A stretch of DNA of 64,000 bases from Ectobius pallidus (GCA_964059195.1 CAXKWD010000007.1:372001-436000), one strand, 5' to 3'; counted from the stretch's first letter, positions 33,567-45,691 are shown. Notes: generated by a model not told the origin, from the letters alone. A program made the numbers and translations.

Positions 33567-34284
33567 AAATAAAGTGCGTTAAGAAAGTATTTTTATTCAA
33601 ATATAAGAAACAAGGGCTTAAAGCTTTCCCAGTCCTATCATGGCTTCTCCCTAGCTGGGTAAAATGTTTTATGTTGCACAAATAGCAAATCTATTCAAGT
33701 TAAAAGAACGTGTTTTCAAGTCCACTTAATAAAGAAAACGAACAAACGCTCCGTGTTCAGTGCAGAAGTCCAAGCATGAGTAGGCCTACAATGAACAATT
33801 CCGAGTAACTTTTCATAACTTAATTACGGTACAAAAGGAATCATTCGTTGCCACCAAAGAAGTGATCACAGCTCTTCACTAGTTCGGGATTGGAGTCTTT
33901 ATAGGCTACATCCCAGTGCAGTGTCTCATATGTAACTTGTCGCTCTTAATGAACTCTATACATTATAAACTTGCAAGGATGCAGAACCTTCTCTTTTGAC
34001 ATTTGCCGTAAGAAGTATTTTATGAAACAATAAATTTTATCCCGATAGAAATTGTTTATTTACTCAGTAAGCTACCGCTTTTATGAAATAAGCCACTAGA
34101 AATGCATTCAAACTCTCTTTTACTCTTCATAACCACTCCTGTTTGTCCCATTCTGACAGAATACGTCATGCTTTTCTCACTTTTTCCCAGAAGATGGCAG
34201 CAGCGAAAAGCACAAAATTAACATTTTTGCCAGACTGGAGACCCAGGAAGCCTCGATATAAATTGCATTACAATAAAAACCACA
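33567..34284. other. No gene seen
   Basis: AT-rich, one TAGGCCTA octamer at about 33781; no repeat or ORF recognised. Confidence 0.4.
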
Positions 34285-34440
34285 GTAGCAATGATAATCA
34301 CTCATAGGAGAGAGGTTCCATCTGGCGCTATGAAGTGAACTCTGGCTTAGCTCAGTTGGTAGAGCATTGGCATGGATATCCAAAGATCCTGGGATCAAGT
34401 CCCAGTGTCGGAGGAATTTTTCTCCTAGAATAATATCATG
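34285..34440 (+). mobile_element. tRNA-related SINE, copy 2
   Basis: Same element as 15990-16215: gagaggttccatctggcgct, D-arm GCTC...GAGC, T-arm CTGGG ATCAAGT CCCAG, then gtcggagg and ttttctcct. The T-to-A change in the T loop argues against a working tRNA. Confidence 0.6.
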
Positions 34441-35678
34441 TAATGTCCAATAGAGACAATCTGTGGTTCGTGAATGCATAGTAGCAATATTATAATACAA
34501 TGAATGACTCTATAATACAATATCATAAGTATGGTTATGAACCGTCACAAAAAGTGTGGCAATGTTTGTGGCGTTGGCTGTACTGAATCCAGCTGCAGAC
34601 ATTAATGTAACATATTGTGTAACTCCGCCACTACATGGTTTTGCATTATCTGTGCCCATGGGGATAGAAACGTTATATGTAATTTATTTGCCTTTACGTC
34701 GTTTCAATTTGCACAGCTGTTAACCAAACATTATTTCTCGTTAAATCCTGTCAAATCCTAAAAGTTCGATTTTATGTTTCAGGTTATTTTTATTTTTAGA
34801 GATGCAATACATACACAACAAACATAAATGCACACATGCCGATAGGCCTATATTAAAGTAGGCATATGAAATAAATCTATCAAAATGGCCTATTTAATTA
34901 ATAAAATTCCTTATTTCACGAATACAAATCTGTAAGCTTATGTAATTTTCTGAAAAATGTTTGAATAACTTCCCCAATTTAAAGGATAATTCCATGACAT
35001 TCTGGTGGCTTTCTTTTCTGTGTGATTTAATTTTAAAAGTTGTGAGGTAATTTACTATATTTAAACACAATGCACAACATTTTCATATGAATATTATGTT
35101 AACCAGAAAAATAAACTTGTAGGTAAATATGAAGTAAATATGATTTTTGAAGTAAAACTTCTATTCTCACGGTTGGGGTAGATCGGGAAAACCAGTCACA
35201 CTAAAACCGTCACGAAATCAGTCACAAAATCAGTCACACTCAAAATTACGTGTTTCGGAGCGGACTGCACAGAAAACAATCAACTCAATGATTAGGAGTA
35301 ATCAAAGGAAATTTTTCTGACATTACTTCCTCAATGGCAATAGACAATTCCTAAGCAATCTAAAGGTATATTATCTATTTTATGGAACCCGGAGGTTCAT
35401 TACCGCGCAAATCCAAAATTAAAAATCCAAAATTGAAAAAAACAAATTTCCAAAACTAAAAAAAAATTAAAACATCCAAAAATTAAAACAATAAACTCAA
35501 TGATTCAACTCAATGATTAAGCTTATCCAAAATTTAAATAAATTATCCGACATTGGTAAAGTGTGTTAAAACCACCGCCTTCTCGAGAATTACACTGAAT
35601 CTTTCTTTTCGTTTGACTGTGTACATTTTGAAAAAAGTTGAACAGCACTATAATCAACAAAGTCGTAGCAGAAAACGC
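34441..35678. other. 1.2 kb AT-rich, no gene seen
   Basis: Only a small repeated phrase, aaatcagtcaca, near 35190-35245 and A-rich sequence near 35420-35500. Confidence 0.4.
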
Positions 35679-36152
35679 ATACGATTTTAAATGAAGTGCA
35701 TGAGAGAACTGATACGTATGAACCTATATTAAAATCTATTTTGCCTTATGCAAACTATAAATCTCATAAAAAGGCACACACAGACTTTAAAAAACCGAAA
35801 TCAATTGCAGAAAGAGCAAGAGGATACCGTGAGAGGATGAAAGTGACAAAGAAAAGGAAAATTGAAGAAAATACATTAAGTGTAACGGCCAAAACTGCAG
35901 CAGAACGCAAGAGAGAAAGCCGATCACGAAGAATAGCATTAGAAAATGCTCGTGAAGCATCAGTAAGTGAATTGCATGATGGAACTGATACGTGTGAACC
36001 TATGGTAAAATCTTTTTTGCCTTATACAAACTATAATTCACATAAAAAGGCACACTCAGACTTTAAAAAACCGAAATCAATTGCAGAAAGAGCAAGAGGA
36101 TACCGTGAGAGGATGAAAGTGGCAAAGAAAAGGAAAACTGAAGAAAATTCAT
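35679..36152 (+). CDS. Basic ORF with two homologous repeats (unknown function)
   Basis: An open frame without an ATG at its start (frame opens after a TAG at 35666-35668; the first convincing similarity is TDTYEP at about 35710). Two copies of a roughly 100-residue unit are in tandem: TDTYEP/TDTCEP, then YxNYxSHKKAHxDFKKPKSIAERARGYRERMK, then KKRK. Between them is a related TAAERKRESRSRR segment. The xxAERxRxYRxRxK motif is basic and probably helical; such motifs occur in insect transposon-linked proteins, but I cannot assign a function. The original stop was TAA, split by insertion of the hAT-type element after 36152; the remaining bases of the stop and an AATAAA signal (37248-37253) lie beyond the element. 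The current reading frame runs into the element to 36247, adding an artificial tail. Probably a fragment or pseudogene. Confidence 0.5.
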
Positions 36153-36353
36153 CAGGGTTGGAAAAAAAATGTTTTTTTTTAAAGAACAAAAAAAAAACTT
36201 TTTTTTTTAAACGTATTATATGTGAACAGCAATGTTGGTTGTTTTAAACGTGGTTTTTTAACGTTTTTTATGTTTACAACAATGTTGTTTGTTTAAAAAA
36301 AGTTTAAATTCTTCATTTTGTTTAAATCAACCATTTTAATGTATAGGGCCTAT

Positions 36354-36357
<4 letters not shown>

Positions 36358-36419
<62 letters not shown>
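36358..36419. repeat. (AT)n microsatellite
   Basis: About 30 alternating AT units inside the hAT-type element. Confidence 0.95.
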
Positions 36420-36421
<2 letters not shown>

Positions 36422-36835
36422 CTACAGTTGAAATGTTTAGAACATTTTAAACAATTTGTTTTAAAAATCTTTTAGCATATGTTTATAACACTTTTTAATT
36501 GGGTGTTAAATTTAATTATGCAGACAATTTACATTTTGTCAATCCAATGACACCCTGTGCTAAGATGTTCAAGATTTACGAGTCGTAGACTTAATAGTAT
36601 TTGAAAATACATTTTGTACCAGTAGTAATTGTTTATGATTTAATAGTTCATGATTAATAACAAATAATACAAACTACTGTTTAATTACTGCCTTTACTGC
36701 TCAACTGATGATTGACTTTCACCATGCTTTACGTGGCCTTAGCCACCTTACATTATCAAACTTACAAGGGATATCCTACTACACTGTTGCCAAATTGACA
36801 CATTCAATATGTAATATTAATAATCCCTTTCTTTA

Positions 36836-36965
36836 AAAAGGAAGACCACAAAATAGATGGTATAATGCAGTCAGAAAAAATTCAAATCAATTACTCAAAA
36901 TCAGAAACTGGAAGCTAGCGACAGAGGATAGAGAAGTCTGGAGGAAAAGGATACAAAAGACACCA
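36836..36965 (+). pseudogene. LINE polyprotein C-terminal fragment inside the hAT-type element
   Basis: Frame gives GRPQNRWYNAVR, then LKIRNWKLATEDREVWRKR. The GRPxxRW...W..A.DR..WR pattern is typical of the end of many non-LTR retrotransposon proteins. Captured or inserted sequence; too short to assign a clade. Confidence 0.5.
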
Positions 36966-37367
36966 CCTCACATTATTTTCTGGTATTCTGGCCCCAGTTT
37001 TGTTTTTGTTTTCTGTTTACTACACTAACAGGGTGTCACTGACTTGACAAAATGTAAAGTGTCTTCATAATTAAATATAACACGCAATAAAAAAATGATT
37101 TAAACATATGCTAAAAAAAACATGTTTAAAACAAATTGTTTAAAACGTTTTAAACAAACTTAAAAAAACACAAGCACTTGTTTTAAACATGTTTTAAACA
37201 CTTGTTTTAAACGTTTTGTTTTAAACATTCCAACCCTGAAATTCATAAATAAATAAAGTTTTACTTCTGTCACGTGGCGTTCCACGCACTTTTTTTTTTA
37301 ATAGATAAAGAGCATCTCTTAAACATTAATAAAGTTTAGAGAATTGAAGGGAGACAATTTACAAAAC

Positions 37368-38417
37368 ACTAGCTTAACGGCCCGGAGTCGCCCGGGTTTT
37401 GTATTTTGTAATTTGAAATTAACTTATGGAGACTTTCAATTTTGAAACTCTAGGTCCTTATATAATATGTATGTAGAATTTGAATTGAGGAAGAACGACA
37501 TATCACACTCAAACTATTCCCTCAAAAAACGCTAGATATAGGCTAGCTTTTTATGGCTCATAGATGAAGTCGAATTTGCATTCCGTTGCTTCTACTAACC
37601 ATGCCTGGGAGGGGTTGAAATAATCAAGAAAAAGAAATTCCGGTTACAAAAGATTCTATTACTCAAATATTCAGTGACATAACGACTATGAGTTATGGAA
37701 AATAAACAAGTTCTACAAATCCGGCGTTTGCTTTTGTGAATGAGGAACCCATGAAAAACCCAAGCCAATTTGGGCGGCCACGAGGTTTGATTTGAACCAA
37801 GGGCCTCTTCCTTATTAGCCTATACCACCTCGCTGTATCTGGCTTTGATATGTCATTACCACTGAGCTAAACTGGCTGCATTCCACAACAAAATAATAGG
37901 TTTTAGTTTTCTTGTTACTATGAGCAAGAAAATCGCTCATATTTTAATTAAAATGTTAAGAAATTTCGTTTTTATCTTGATGTCTATTAATTGTATAAAG
38001 AAATGTTTTAAACAAAAAATGTTCATTCTGATCTTCTCTACAACTTTACTCTGGTAGGTTTCCAAGTATCGCCTACTGTAATGGAGATAATCTAGAAAAA
38101 TTGAAAATGGATACGAGTAAAGTAACCTCTAAGTCATTTTTGCAGAAAAAGGGATATAGCCATTTTATTAGTCATAGATATGGGTTTCCAGTTTTAATTC
38201 TCTATTAAAATCGTTAGCCAATTTTTCAAAACTCAAAATAAAAATGAAAACTTTTCATGAAAATAAGTTATAAAACTAAAATTCTGGGCGGTTCGATAAA
38301 ATTGCGAAAAAGCCGTTAATTAAAAAAATGAAGTAAATACAATGAACCGTTTACCCGCTGTGCTTGTCCACGGACGGAAGGACAGACGGACAGGCGGACA
38401 GACACTTTTTTTTTTTT
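37368..38417 (-). mobile_element. Non-autonomous Helitron (family C), minus copy
   Basis: Read on the minus strand it ends in a CCCGGGCGACTCCGGG hairpin, then CTAG (37368-37371) and T. The last 250 bases match the end of the copy at about 62240-62602 in the opposite orientation (cattccgttgcttctac, aggacctagagttt blocks). A GTCTGTCC-type run lies near 38380. The 5' boundary near 38417 is a guess. No helicase ORF. Confidence 0.65.
37745..37885 (-). other. tRNA-like segment within the Helitron
   Basis: On the minus strand, gtttagctcagtggta (D-arm/A-box-like) is followed about 80 bases later by ttggttcaaatcaaa (B-box-like). Spacing is too long for a tRNA; may be a SINE head. Confidence 0.3.
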
Positions 38418-38938
38418 TGTATCTAGGTATCGTGAAACATGTTTTCCCGGCGTTATCTCGATTTCGATTTTCGTCTCGATCGCAATACTTTCTCTATACT
38501 ACGTCTATGCCAGAAAGTAAAAATCGTTTTTTTGAAAGATATTCATGAATAGAAAGTCATATGCAGGAAACACTCGTCAATATTGTTTCAAAGTAATTTC
38601 CTTCTAACATGACAGATTCTAAAGAATAACGTGTCCAGTAAACTAAAGCATATTGCTGTCAGTATTGTTAGGTTGTCTTTTAAATTTATCTATAGGCCTA
38701 TCCTCTATAGCAGAATTAATAGCAAACATGGTCTAATGTACATTTAACAGTGAATATTGTAATAGAATTGTTTCTCAACATCATTCTATACTGAGACAAT
38801 AGGATTAAAGGCATTCATGAGATAATCTGTGTGGCTTCTCTCGGTGAACAATTCACGATATAATGCTCTTTGCTAAAATACGTAAGATATTTGTCGTAAT
38901 ATATGATTGCAATGCTAATTTGTGAACAGATGTAAGCG
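38418..38938. other. No gene seen
   Basis: AT-rich; one TAGGCCTA at about 38692. Confidence 0.35.
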
Positions 38939-39124
38939 TATTTCCTATTGGTTACTCCTCTGACGCAGCGCGCCCGGATTCAAATCCTGGTCGAGACAAG
39001 TTATCGAGGTGAGGTTTTGTTCCGTGGTTTTTCCTCACATGTGAGAGAAATGTCGGGTAACTTTATCCCGGTTATCATGTGCCCGTCATTATCATCTTCA
39101 TCCCATCCTCGCCTTCTGTGGAAT

Positions 39125-39157
<33 letters not shown>

Positions 39158-39350
39158 TGAATGGTGTGTCTCGTCCCATGAGTTTGTGTTGTCTCGAAGG
39201 TGGCCCCGGCAATGGGCTGATCACTCATCCGAGGAGGCCGTCCATGTCCTTAATTATGTACGTGATCCAAAGATAATCCCTCTCCCGACAGGTCGCGGCT
39301 TGGGTCGCTTAAATGTCCCTCAAAGGGAGAAGAGGTGAAACTCAGGTAAA
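38939..39350 (+). mobile_element. SINE-like repeat with tRNA B box
   Basis: B-box-like cggattcaaatcctgg at 38970 followed by the body (gtgaggttttgttccgtggttttt, tcgggtaactttatccc, tctcgaaggtggccccgg, ggtcgcggcttgggtcg). A (GT)n run, 39125-39155, interrupts it. The A box region is truncated or diverged. Confidence 0.5.
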
Positions 39351-40945
39351 GATAGAGAGATATTTGCTATTGATGCAAATTGATAAGTTCTGTTTTTCGT
39401 AACTGCAAATCTATTTAATTCACACTATGAAGGTCATGTCTTTATCGTGGTTACAGGAAGTGATAAAGATTGAGTGAAACAGTCTTATTGGCCCAAAACG
39501 AACATCCTCTTTCCAACTGACCCATTAAGTTGAAAGATAATCCAATGTTATATGGGCGTGAGATTATTCGCCGGCCCTATCTAGTAATTTTATCCTGAAC
39601 TAATGTTAATTGTCCAGTCAACGAAGGGATTGTAGAGGACATGGAAGAGGGAGAATTTTTCCTTCTGGAATGTGTTGGGGTAATTACTAGGTAAACATAC
39701 CAAAAGTTCCCACCCCTAGCCCTTACGCTTAGTGGGGGTGGGGGTGGGGGTGCAAAAGATCCATATTTTGGTTTTCCGCTTATAACGGTGCATCGTAGGG
39801 AAAAACTGTTTATATACCAAATTAAAGCTGACAAATTTCTCAACAGGTTTGTTGCTGTACTTTTTGTCTTATCTATAACTGTTTTCGAGATATAGGCTGC
39901 TGGATCCCAACTAATTTTCCAAAAACGAATTTTCACCACACATTTTTCGTTCAATTTGTCCTTTTTTAACTCCTCGCCCTTTCGTTTTACAGACGAAAAG
40001 AGTTGTAATACATTAAACTTACTTTAAATGTGTATATAGGTATCTAATTTATCTTCAACAAAACAAAAGTTACAACAATTTGAAACTGCCGGGGAAATTT
40101 TGCGATTTCTGAAGAAAATTGTACAATTGTTATTTCCTAATTCAAGACCTCTGTAACAAACAGTAAGTATAGCTGTAGTAGGCCTACCCATATGAAAATC
40201 ACGACTTCAACCGTGATGGATCAATTTGCGTGGAGAGAATCTCCAATAAGCCTAAGGCGTTTTCAAGGAATTGTGGGAAATTACAAGGGGAAAAATCAAC
40301 GGACTGAAAAGTTTCCTCTAATTAGCTTGGACTGAGTCCTCGTTACCATTTTATTCCACTGAAATAAATTTCTAACGTGTGGAAGTGCATTAGCATCATG
40401 ATGACGTCAGCTACAGCATAAAAGGCTGTATTGAGTATTGGGGGGGGGGGGGTCGATATCGCGTTTCCGCTCGTTACTTTTTATCTTTTCTTCTAGATCG
40501 CAACTTTTCTTTTCTGTGTCGGCTCTCACTTCCATCGTCACGTTTATTTTTATATCTCCTTGAAGGGAGTTCCATATCCAACTTTTCTTTTCATAAGCCT
40601 GAACCGCAAACATTTTCAGTAGAGAAGATACAAGCATTGAATTTATACGACGTTCGTAACTCCTTCTGAGAAAAGACGGGGATCAAGTTCTCACAGAGCC
40701 TCGGGTTAATTTAAACGCCCGTTAACTTTTATTCTTCCATTGCTGTCTCTCTCCACTGCAATTTCTTAATGATGAACGCAATTACTTCATTCTTCCTGCG
40801 TTAAATTCTTTACGAAGAGTAAAGAGGTGAATAATAAAGCGATTCCTATGCTTCGTGTAATGAACTCAATTTATTATTTTGTACTTAAAAGCTGAAGTAA
40901 GAAAGCTGACAAGTGTCCGTAACACTCATTGTTGTTGATGATGTG
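39351..40945. other. No gene; family D repeat at about 39590-40190
   Basis: 39590-40190 resembles the inverse complement of 11390-11960, with shared order of a C-rich patch, gagatata and an A-rich stretch ending near gttgaagataaa. A G run is at 40440-40452. CRE-like TGACGTCA near 40402. Confidence 0.4.
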
Positions 40946-41190
40946 TAGGGTTCGGATGTTTATGTAATGTCACATTTTTATCCTGACCTCCATCTCACCG
41001 GAAAAGCAAATTAAACATGAATTGTACATTTGTTATCCTAAACGTACCGTTTTTATTTTGCATATTAAGACATATTTTGGTCATTTTCATAGTCTTGGTC
41101 ATATTTGTATTTTAACGTCATATTTCACTTACAAATTCGATAAAAACAGCACAATTATGCAGTATGTGCACTAAATTCTCGACTTAAATT
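40946..41190 (+). mobile_element. Truncated copy of the TAGGGTTCGG element
   Basis: Starts tagggttcggatgttta and matches 47502-47700 through atcctgacctcc, caccggaaa, ttgttatccta, tttttattttgca, ggtcat repeats. No right end. Confidence 0.65.
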
Positions 41191-42870
41191 TTTTTCCGAG
41201 AAAGAGTCATAATGTTTGGTGTTACTTTAACTGAAATGTGAGGACAGTAACAAGTAATAGCACAATTATTGCAACAAGGCTGTCTTTGTTCGACTGTAAT
41301 TAGCCTAAATATTTGAATTATTAGATTTTAGATTAACGCCCGCTGCCCTTAGCATTACCTGGGTGCTGGTTGTAGTTCTTGTCTTCTATGACAGATGGCA
41401 GCCCATAGCGTCGGTCTAAAAGCAGCTTCCTTTTTAATTGTTTTCTTCATACCAGCGGATTTTAATAAAACGAAATGAATTAATTTTAATATGTTATTAA
41501 AATTAACACGAGCAGAATTCATGTTATTTTAAACACAGGTTGATTACTACGCAGTTTTCACCTGCTACTGCCATAGGTAATAAACCTATGGCATAAATCA
41601 TTATAATACCGTTAAGTCACGCGTAACAAGAGTTTTCAAGTGCGGTGGAAGAAAACATATTGAAAATTAAAAGAAGTCTTCAGGTCATAGCACTGCCATG
41701 TAATTATGTTAAAATCTTACGATTCTATGCACAGTTTCTCTTCAGTGATATGTGCATGCCATCCTCAGTCATGTAAACATTGCACATAAAGCTTAAAGGG
41801 TGGGTTAAAATATGTAAATTAACCCTAAACCCTATCAGTTGTGACATACGCGTATATGAGGTTATATGGCTTTGACATTATTTAGGGACAGATTTTCTGT
41901 GGTAGCGAAGTTCGTAGTTTAATTTTACTGTCTGTACTGTTGTCAAATGACAGGTTTATGTACTCTCTGTTTATGTGTATTGTTTATCAGCATTAGTCCA
42001 GGTCCGAAGTTAATGATTTTTTAAATATGTTGTATGTGGGTATTCTGTATCCAAGTTTTCCAATTCGAGAACCATGTACGAACTTCAGGGCAGCCGAAAA
42101 ACCTCGAAATGTTTGGACTTTCTTCAGTGTTTTCCTTTTAATTCCTAAACAATGCATTTTAGTCTAAAACACTCCATTACAGAAGTTAAAGAGCATGAAA
42201 TTTCCTATTATTTGCATTTGTTAAACGTTTTTAAAACAAAAAATGTACCAAGATATGGCGCTTCAAAATTTAGAAAAAATTAAATTTATCGAAAAATGCA
42301 GGATTTTCCCTAATAACTTTCATCTTTCAGCATTTCAATATGAACTATGTTGAATAACCTAAACAATTAGAAATCCCAACCCTTATTGAGACTCAGGCGG
42401 AGTTCCGCTTTGCACGGAAATGAATTGCTTTTGTCAGTGCTTAATTATATAAATGAGGTAACTCTTCCTTCTTTTGATGAATAATGAATGAGTAAGAACT
42501 GCATTACTGTCTAAATGTACGATTACAAAATGACCTGTGTACGGCTAACAAAGTCAAAGAATCAAGATTATCGTCTGGTGAATTCCATTACATTGTGATA
42601 CGGGTGAAAGGAAATAATTAGTAGAAGTTCTTGGGGTGAAATGTCATAACGCAGGCATTTTATAAGCGAAAGACCTATACAGAAGATTTGCGTTCTAGCC
42701 CAAATTTTATAAATAAGATTAATCAACTGTAGGCCTACTCTAAAATATTCTGAACTGCGTAGAAGGTATACATATTTTTAAACTATTTAATAAATCCTGT
42801 TCTATTCCAACTTGTTGCGTACAACTGTTTATTTTAATGGACACATCACACTTAAGTAGTTTTGTTATTT
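41191..42870. other. 1.7 kb AT-rich, no gene seen
   Basis: Only a 10-bp stem hairpin, tgccataggt/acctatggca at 41568-41592, stands out. Confidence 0.35.
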
Positions 42871-42904
42871 ATCAAAACGAGATATTGAGGACAATAAAAA
42901 TGTT

Positions 42905-43150
42905 TACACAAAGGAAAATGCATGAGATGTCGCCACAGTCACGGAAGGAGTCGCTCCACTGGCACAGCTTGGCTTCGGAACAGAGGTAGCCATGGCCATT
43001 TTTATCACTCATACCCTTTGATAAAACATTATCAGTGCAGTTCTTACCTTTCTGGCAGCGATACTGGGTCTGTAGCACTAATAAATGTTTCCTTATACTT
43101 TCTCCTTAATCACACGACACTTAAAACACCAAACACGCACTAATTATACA
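42905..43150 (-). other. Possible short exon(s) or 5' UTR on the minus strand
   Basis: A GC-richer island in AT-rich DNA. On the minus strand ctgccagaaag|gtaagaac is a strong splice donor consensus (boundary at about 43048), and downstream a Cys-containing open frame reads KLCQWSDSFRDCGDIS with G/C in third positions; in another frame ggccATGGct is a good initiation context. No family recognised and no partner exon found, so this is only a candidate. Confidence 0.2.
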
Positions 43151-43985
43151 TTAATTTACACAATTCACTGCCAATAACTCACCCCGCTAGCTTCACTCAA
43201 GGACAAGGTGGAATTGACAACAAGTTCAAGGTGAATTATGGGACCCACGTCAGAGACAGAAGACGATCGCATTGCGAGGAGCTTGGAATAGCGATAACAC
43301 ACATGGTGAATGCTATTCAGGGGTGACAAAGATTGATTTTTTCATGATATACCGTATTTATTGAAGATCTGTTTAACCCCAAAATGCATAATAAATTTTC
43401 CCTTAATATAGTTAGAACAGATATCATTAAATTCCTGATAAAGATCAGCAACTATTGTGCTGAATATTTAAAATATTAAAGACAGAAAGTTAAAGATCTA
43501 TCAGAAGATGAAATATGCTCTAAAATTCGTAAAACATGCTCCGGAACAAAAAAAAAATCCCTATTATTTAAGTAATTTTAATACTTTACGCTCTCTTGTT
43601 AACTGACTTTGGCCTACATTCTATAAAGTTGAATAAATTACATTACAAAAGTTTAACAACAAAGGTGAAGGAAAAAATTGTAGTAAATCGAAAATTAATG
43701 AAGTGGAACGTCTCTTGAATAATTATAAAATCAGTTTCGAAAACATTAGACTATGTAGCCTACTGCCAATTAGGCCTACTCTGGAGTCGGTTCTCAAAAC
43801 ATTTAGTTAGACAAATATTCTGTAAATATTTAATTAAGAGACAAATGCACAATATTTGAAATCTGTCACAAATTAGGGTTAAATATAGACAAATTAATAA
43901 AATATGCAGAAAATAAATTATTTTTGTTATCAATCTCCGAGTTAAGCTTCAGATCGATTCATTAAGCAGGACTTACGGAAGAACA
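43151..43985. other. No gene seen
   Basis: AT-rich, one TAGGCCTA at 43771. Confidence 0.35.
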
Positions 43986-43989
43986 AAGA

Positions 43990-44352
43990 TCTACAGATTA
44001 ATAAACATATGTAAAGGAATATGTGGGTAGTGGAATTTGTCAAAGCTATCTGTCATTTCAATTTCCAAAGCCGAATATGGACACTCTAAAACAATATGCT
44101 GTCATGAGAACGGATTAGCGTTTGATAAATTCTTTCTAATATATTACCATATAATAGAAGCTAAATTGGGCATAACTCCGGTATTGGTCAACCGATTTGG
44201 GCCAAAATCAATAGACTTCTTACCGTGGACGTTATAAATGCGTACACCTAGATTCAAGAAAATCCGATAAAGCGTATTTGAGTTCTCGGACGGACAGACA
44301 TTTTCCCGCCCCCACACAATCTCATAAAGTACAATACTGGCACTTAATAAAT
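43990..44352 (-). mobile_element. Family A repeat copy, minus strand
   Basis: Reverse complement starts ttattaagtgccagtattg and contains one of the 145-bp units plus the attagaaagaatttatc and gtcatgagaa (complement of the downstream block) segments found at 13407-13760. Confidence 0.65.
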
Positions 44353-44699
44353 TTGAATAATGATGTTAATGGCAGGCTTCGTTGTGAGCTGAGAACTGAT
44401 ATGCAAATCACGACACAATGAGCCTTCATGATACCTTGAACTTTATTTCACACGCAATGACTTTCTTTCAATTTGAACCAACAACACTAGAATGAGCCAA
44501 TCCAAGACGCCATCCATAAATTACAAAATTGTAAATAACACTCGGCCTGGCGAAACTTAACAATTTATATCTTGCTTAGAATTTACGATGTAGTAACTTT
44601 TTGTCCTACCTTCACTTAACTCTAAAAAAATTTTGTAAGCCCGTAATGCTCGTATGGCTGTGTGACTGAGCTTGTCGGATATTTTCTAAGTCCATACTA

Positions 44700-44875
44700 C
44701 GAGGCGCGCCCATAAAGTAAGTTTCCCTGGGGCCATTTACAGAAACAAAACACAATCTCTAACAGATACAGCAAGTGTTCAGCTATTTTTCAACATATCA
44801 CCACCGGAATTGAGACTTTTGCCATACCGTGGAACCAACTTTGCAATGCCTGTATCGCACAAGTAGGCTATGTCG
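44700..44875 (-). pseudogene. mariner-type transposase 3' end with terminal repeat
   Basis: On the minus strand 44859-44779 reads GIAKLVPRYGKSLNSGGDML and ends in a TGA stop, a pattern like the extreme C-terminus of mariner transposases (KLV.R..KCLN..GDY.EK). Eighty bases further the sequence ends gggaaacttactttatgggcg, like a mariner terminal repeat, abutting a TA at 44698-44699. The catalytic portion is absent. Confidence 0.65.
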
Positions 44876-45048
44876 CAGGGATTTGTGACAAACATCTCCT
44901 CCTCTCCGTCACTCTCTGTCATTCACTGTAATTCAGTGACCGGCATGATCCGTGCTCCGTGACGTCATACTACAGAGCAGCTACGCTCTTTGCTCGGCAA
45001 TATCTCCGTACTGAGCGAAGCGCAGCGTGGATAAATGGTTCGCCTGGC
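44876..45048. other. GC-rich interval, no gene
   Basis: Contains CRE-like TGACGTCA at about 44961 and gctacgctctttgctcgg...gagcgaagcgcagcg. Unassigned. Confidence 0.3.
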
Positions 45049-45691
45049 CAGTGGCGGCACGACGTCTATGCACTGACAGAGTGCGCTCCGTTTTCGTAGA
45101 TAGTATAGGAATAGCACAATTACAATACATTTGTACGAAAACCAAAGAGTACAACTGTGATAAATCAATGTAACAGAACAGTTTTGTTTTAATGAAATTT
45201 AATATAGGCCCTACTTACAATAATCTGACATGCATAATACATCCAGGTGCGGAAGCGTCCGCATATTTAAATGAGGCTCCGAAACTGCTATAAACATACA
45301 AATACATAAAACAAGAGAATACTTTAAGCAGTACTGCAAAACTTTGTCTACTCGGAAACTGAAAAATGTTAAAAGTACAAAAAATATACAAAATACATAA
45401 AATATACAAACTACACAAAATATACAAATTAAACTATACACCTTTGTGAGAAAAGTAGCCTATAGGCCTATTCAGACTTGTGATACACACCCTTACTTTG
45501 TGTCATTATCGTGCCCAAGCTCAAGGCATTATCGAGATTTTTTCCCCTCTTTTCTCGTCCACTGATTTTGCAATATTTGGCGTCATAGTCTGGCTAACAC
45601 ACAAACGAAGAACATTTTTTAAGTTCTGATCAGATAGGTGATTTCTATGTTGAGGTTTGTAGACCTTCATACACGAAAAGAACTGTTCACA
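45049..45691 (-). mobile_element. hAT element fragment, 3' end
   Basis: CAGTGGCGGCACG at 45049, a typical hAT terminus, faces a transposase C-terminal coding fragment at 45521-45691. The other terminus was not found, so the 5' part is deleted. Confidence 0.5.
45521..45691 (-). pseudogene. hAT transposase C-terminal fragment
   Basis: 57 codons reading CEQFFSCMK, then KPQHRNHLSDQNLKNVLRL and SQTMTPNIAKSV, ending DEKRGEKISIMP and a stop. This resembles the C-terminal dimerisation part (hATC) of ZBED/GTF2IRD2-like hAT transposases, where CE..FS.MK and L.D..L...L.L blocks occur. Frame is clean but the rest of the gene is missing. Confidence 0.7.

Larger units (their letters stand above)
36153..37238. 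mobile_element. 1086-bp non-autonomous hAT-type element
   Basis: Ends CAGGGTTGGAA and TTCCAACCCTG (11-bp perfect inverted repeats) with the 8-bp target duplication AAATTCAT at 36145-36152 and 37239-37246. Subterminal regions are full of TTTAAAC-type motifs, and inner inverted segments (acattttgtcaa near 36533 and its complement near 37045) extend the pairing. An (AT)n run lies at 36358-36419. No transposase ORF. Confidence 0.9.

Noticed and set aside
39001..39338. Overlapping ORFs around 39000-39338
   Set aside because: They span a SINE and a (GT)n run; no consistent homology.
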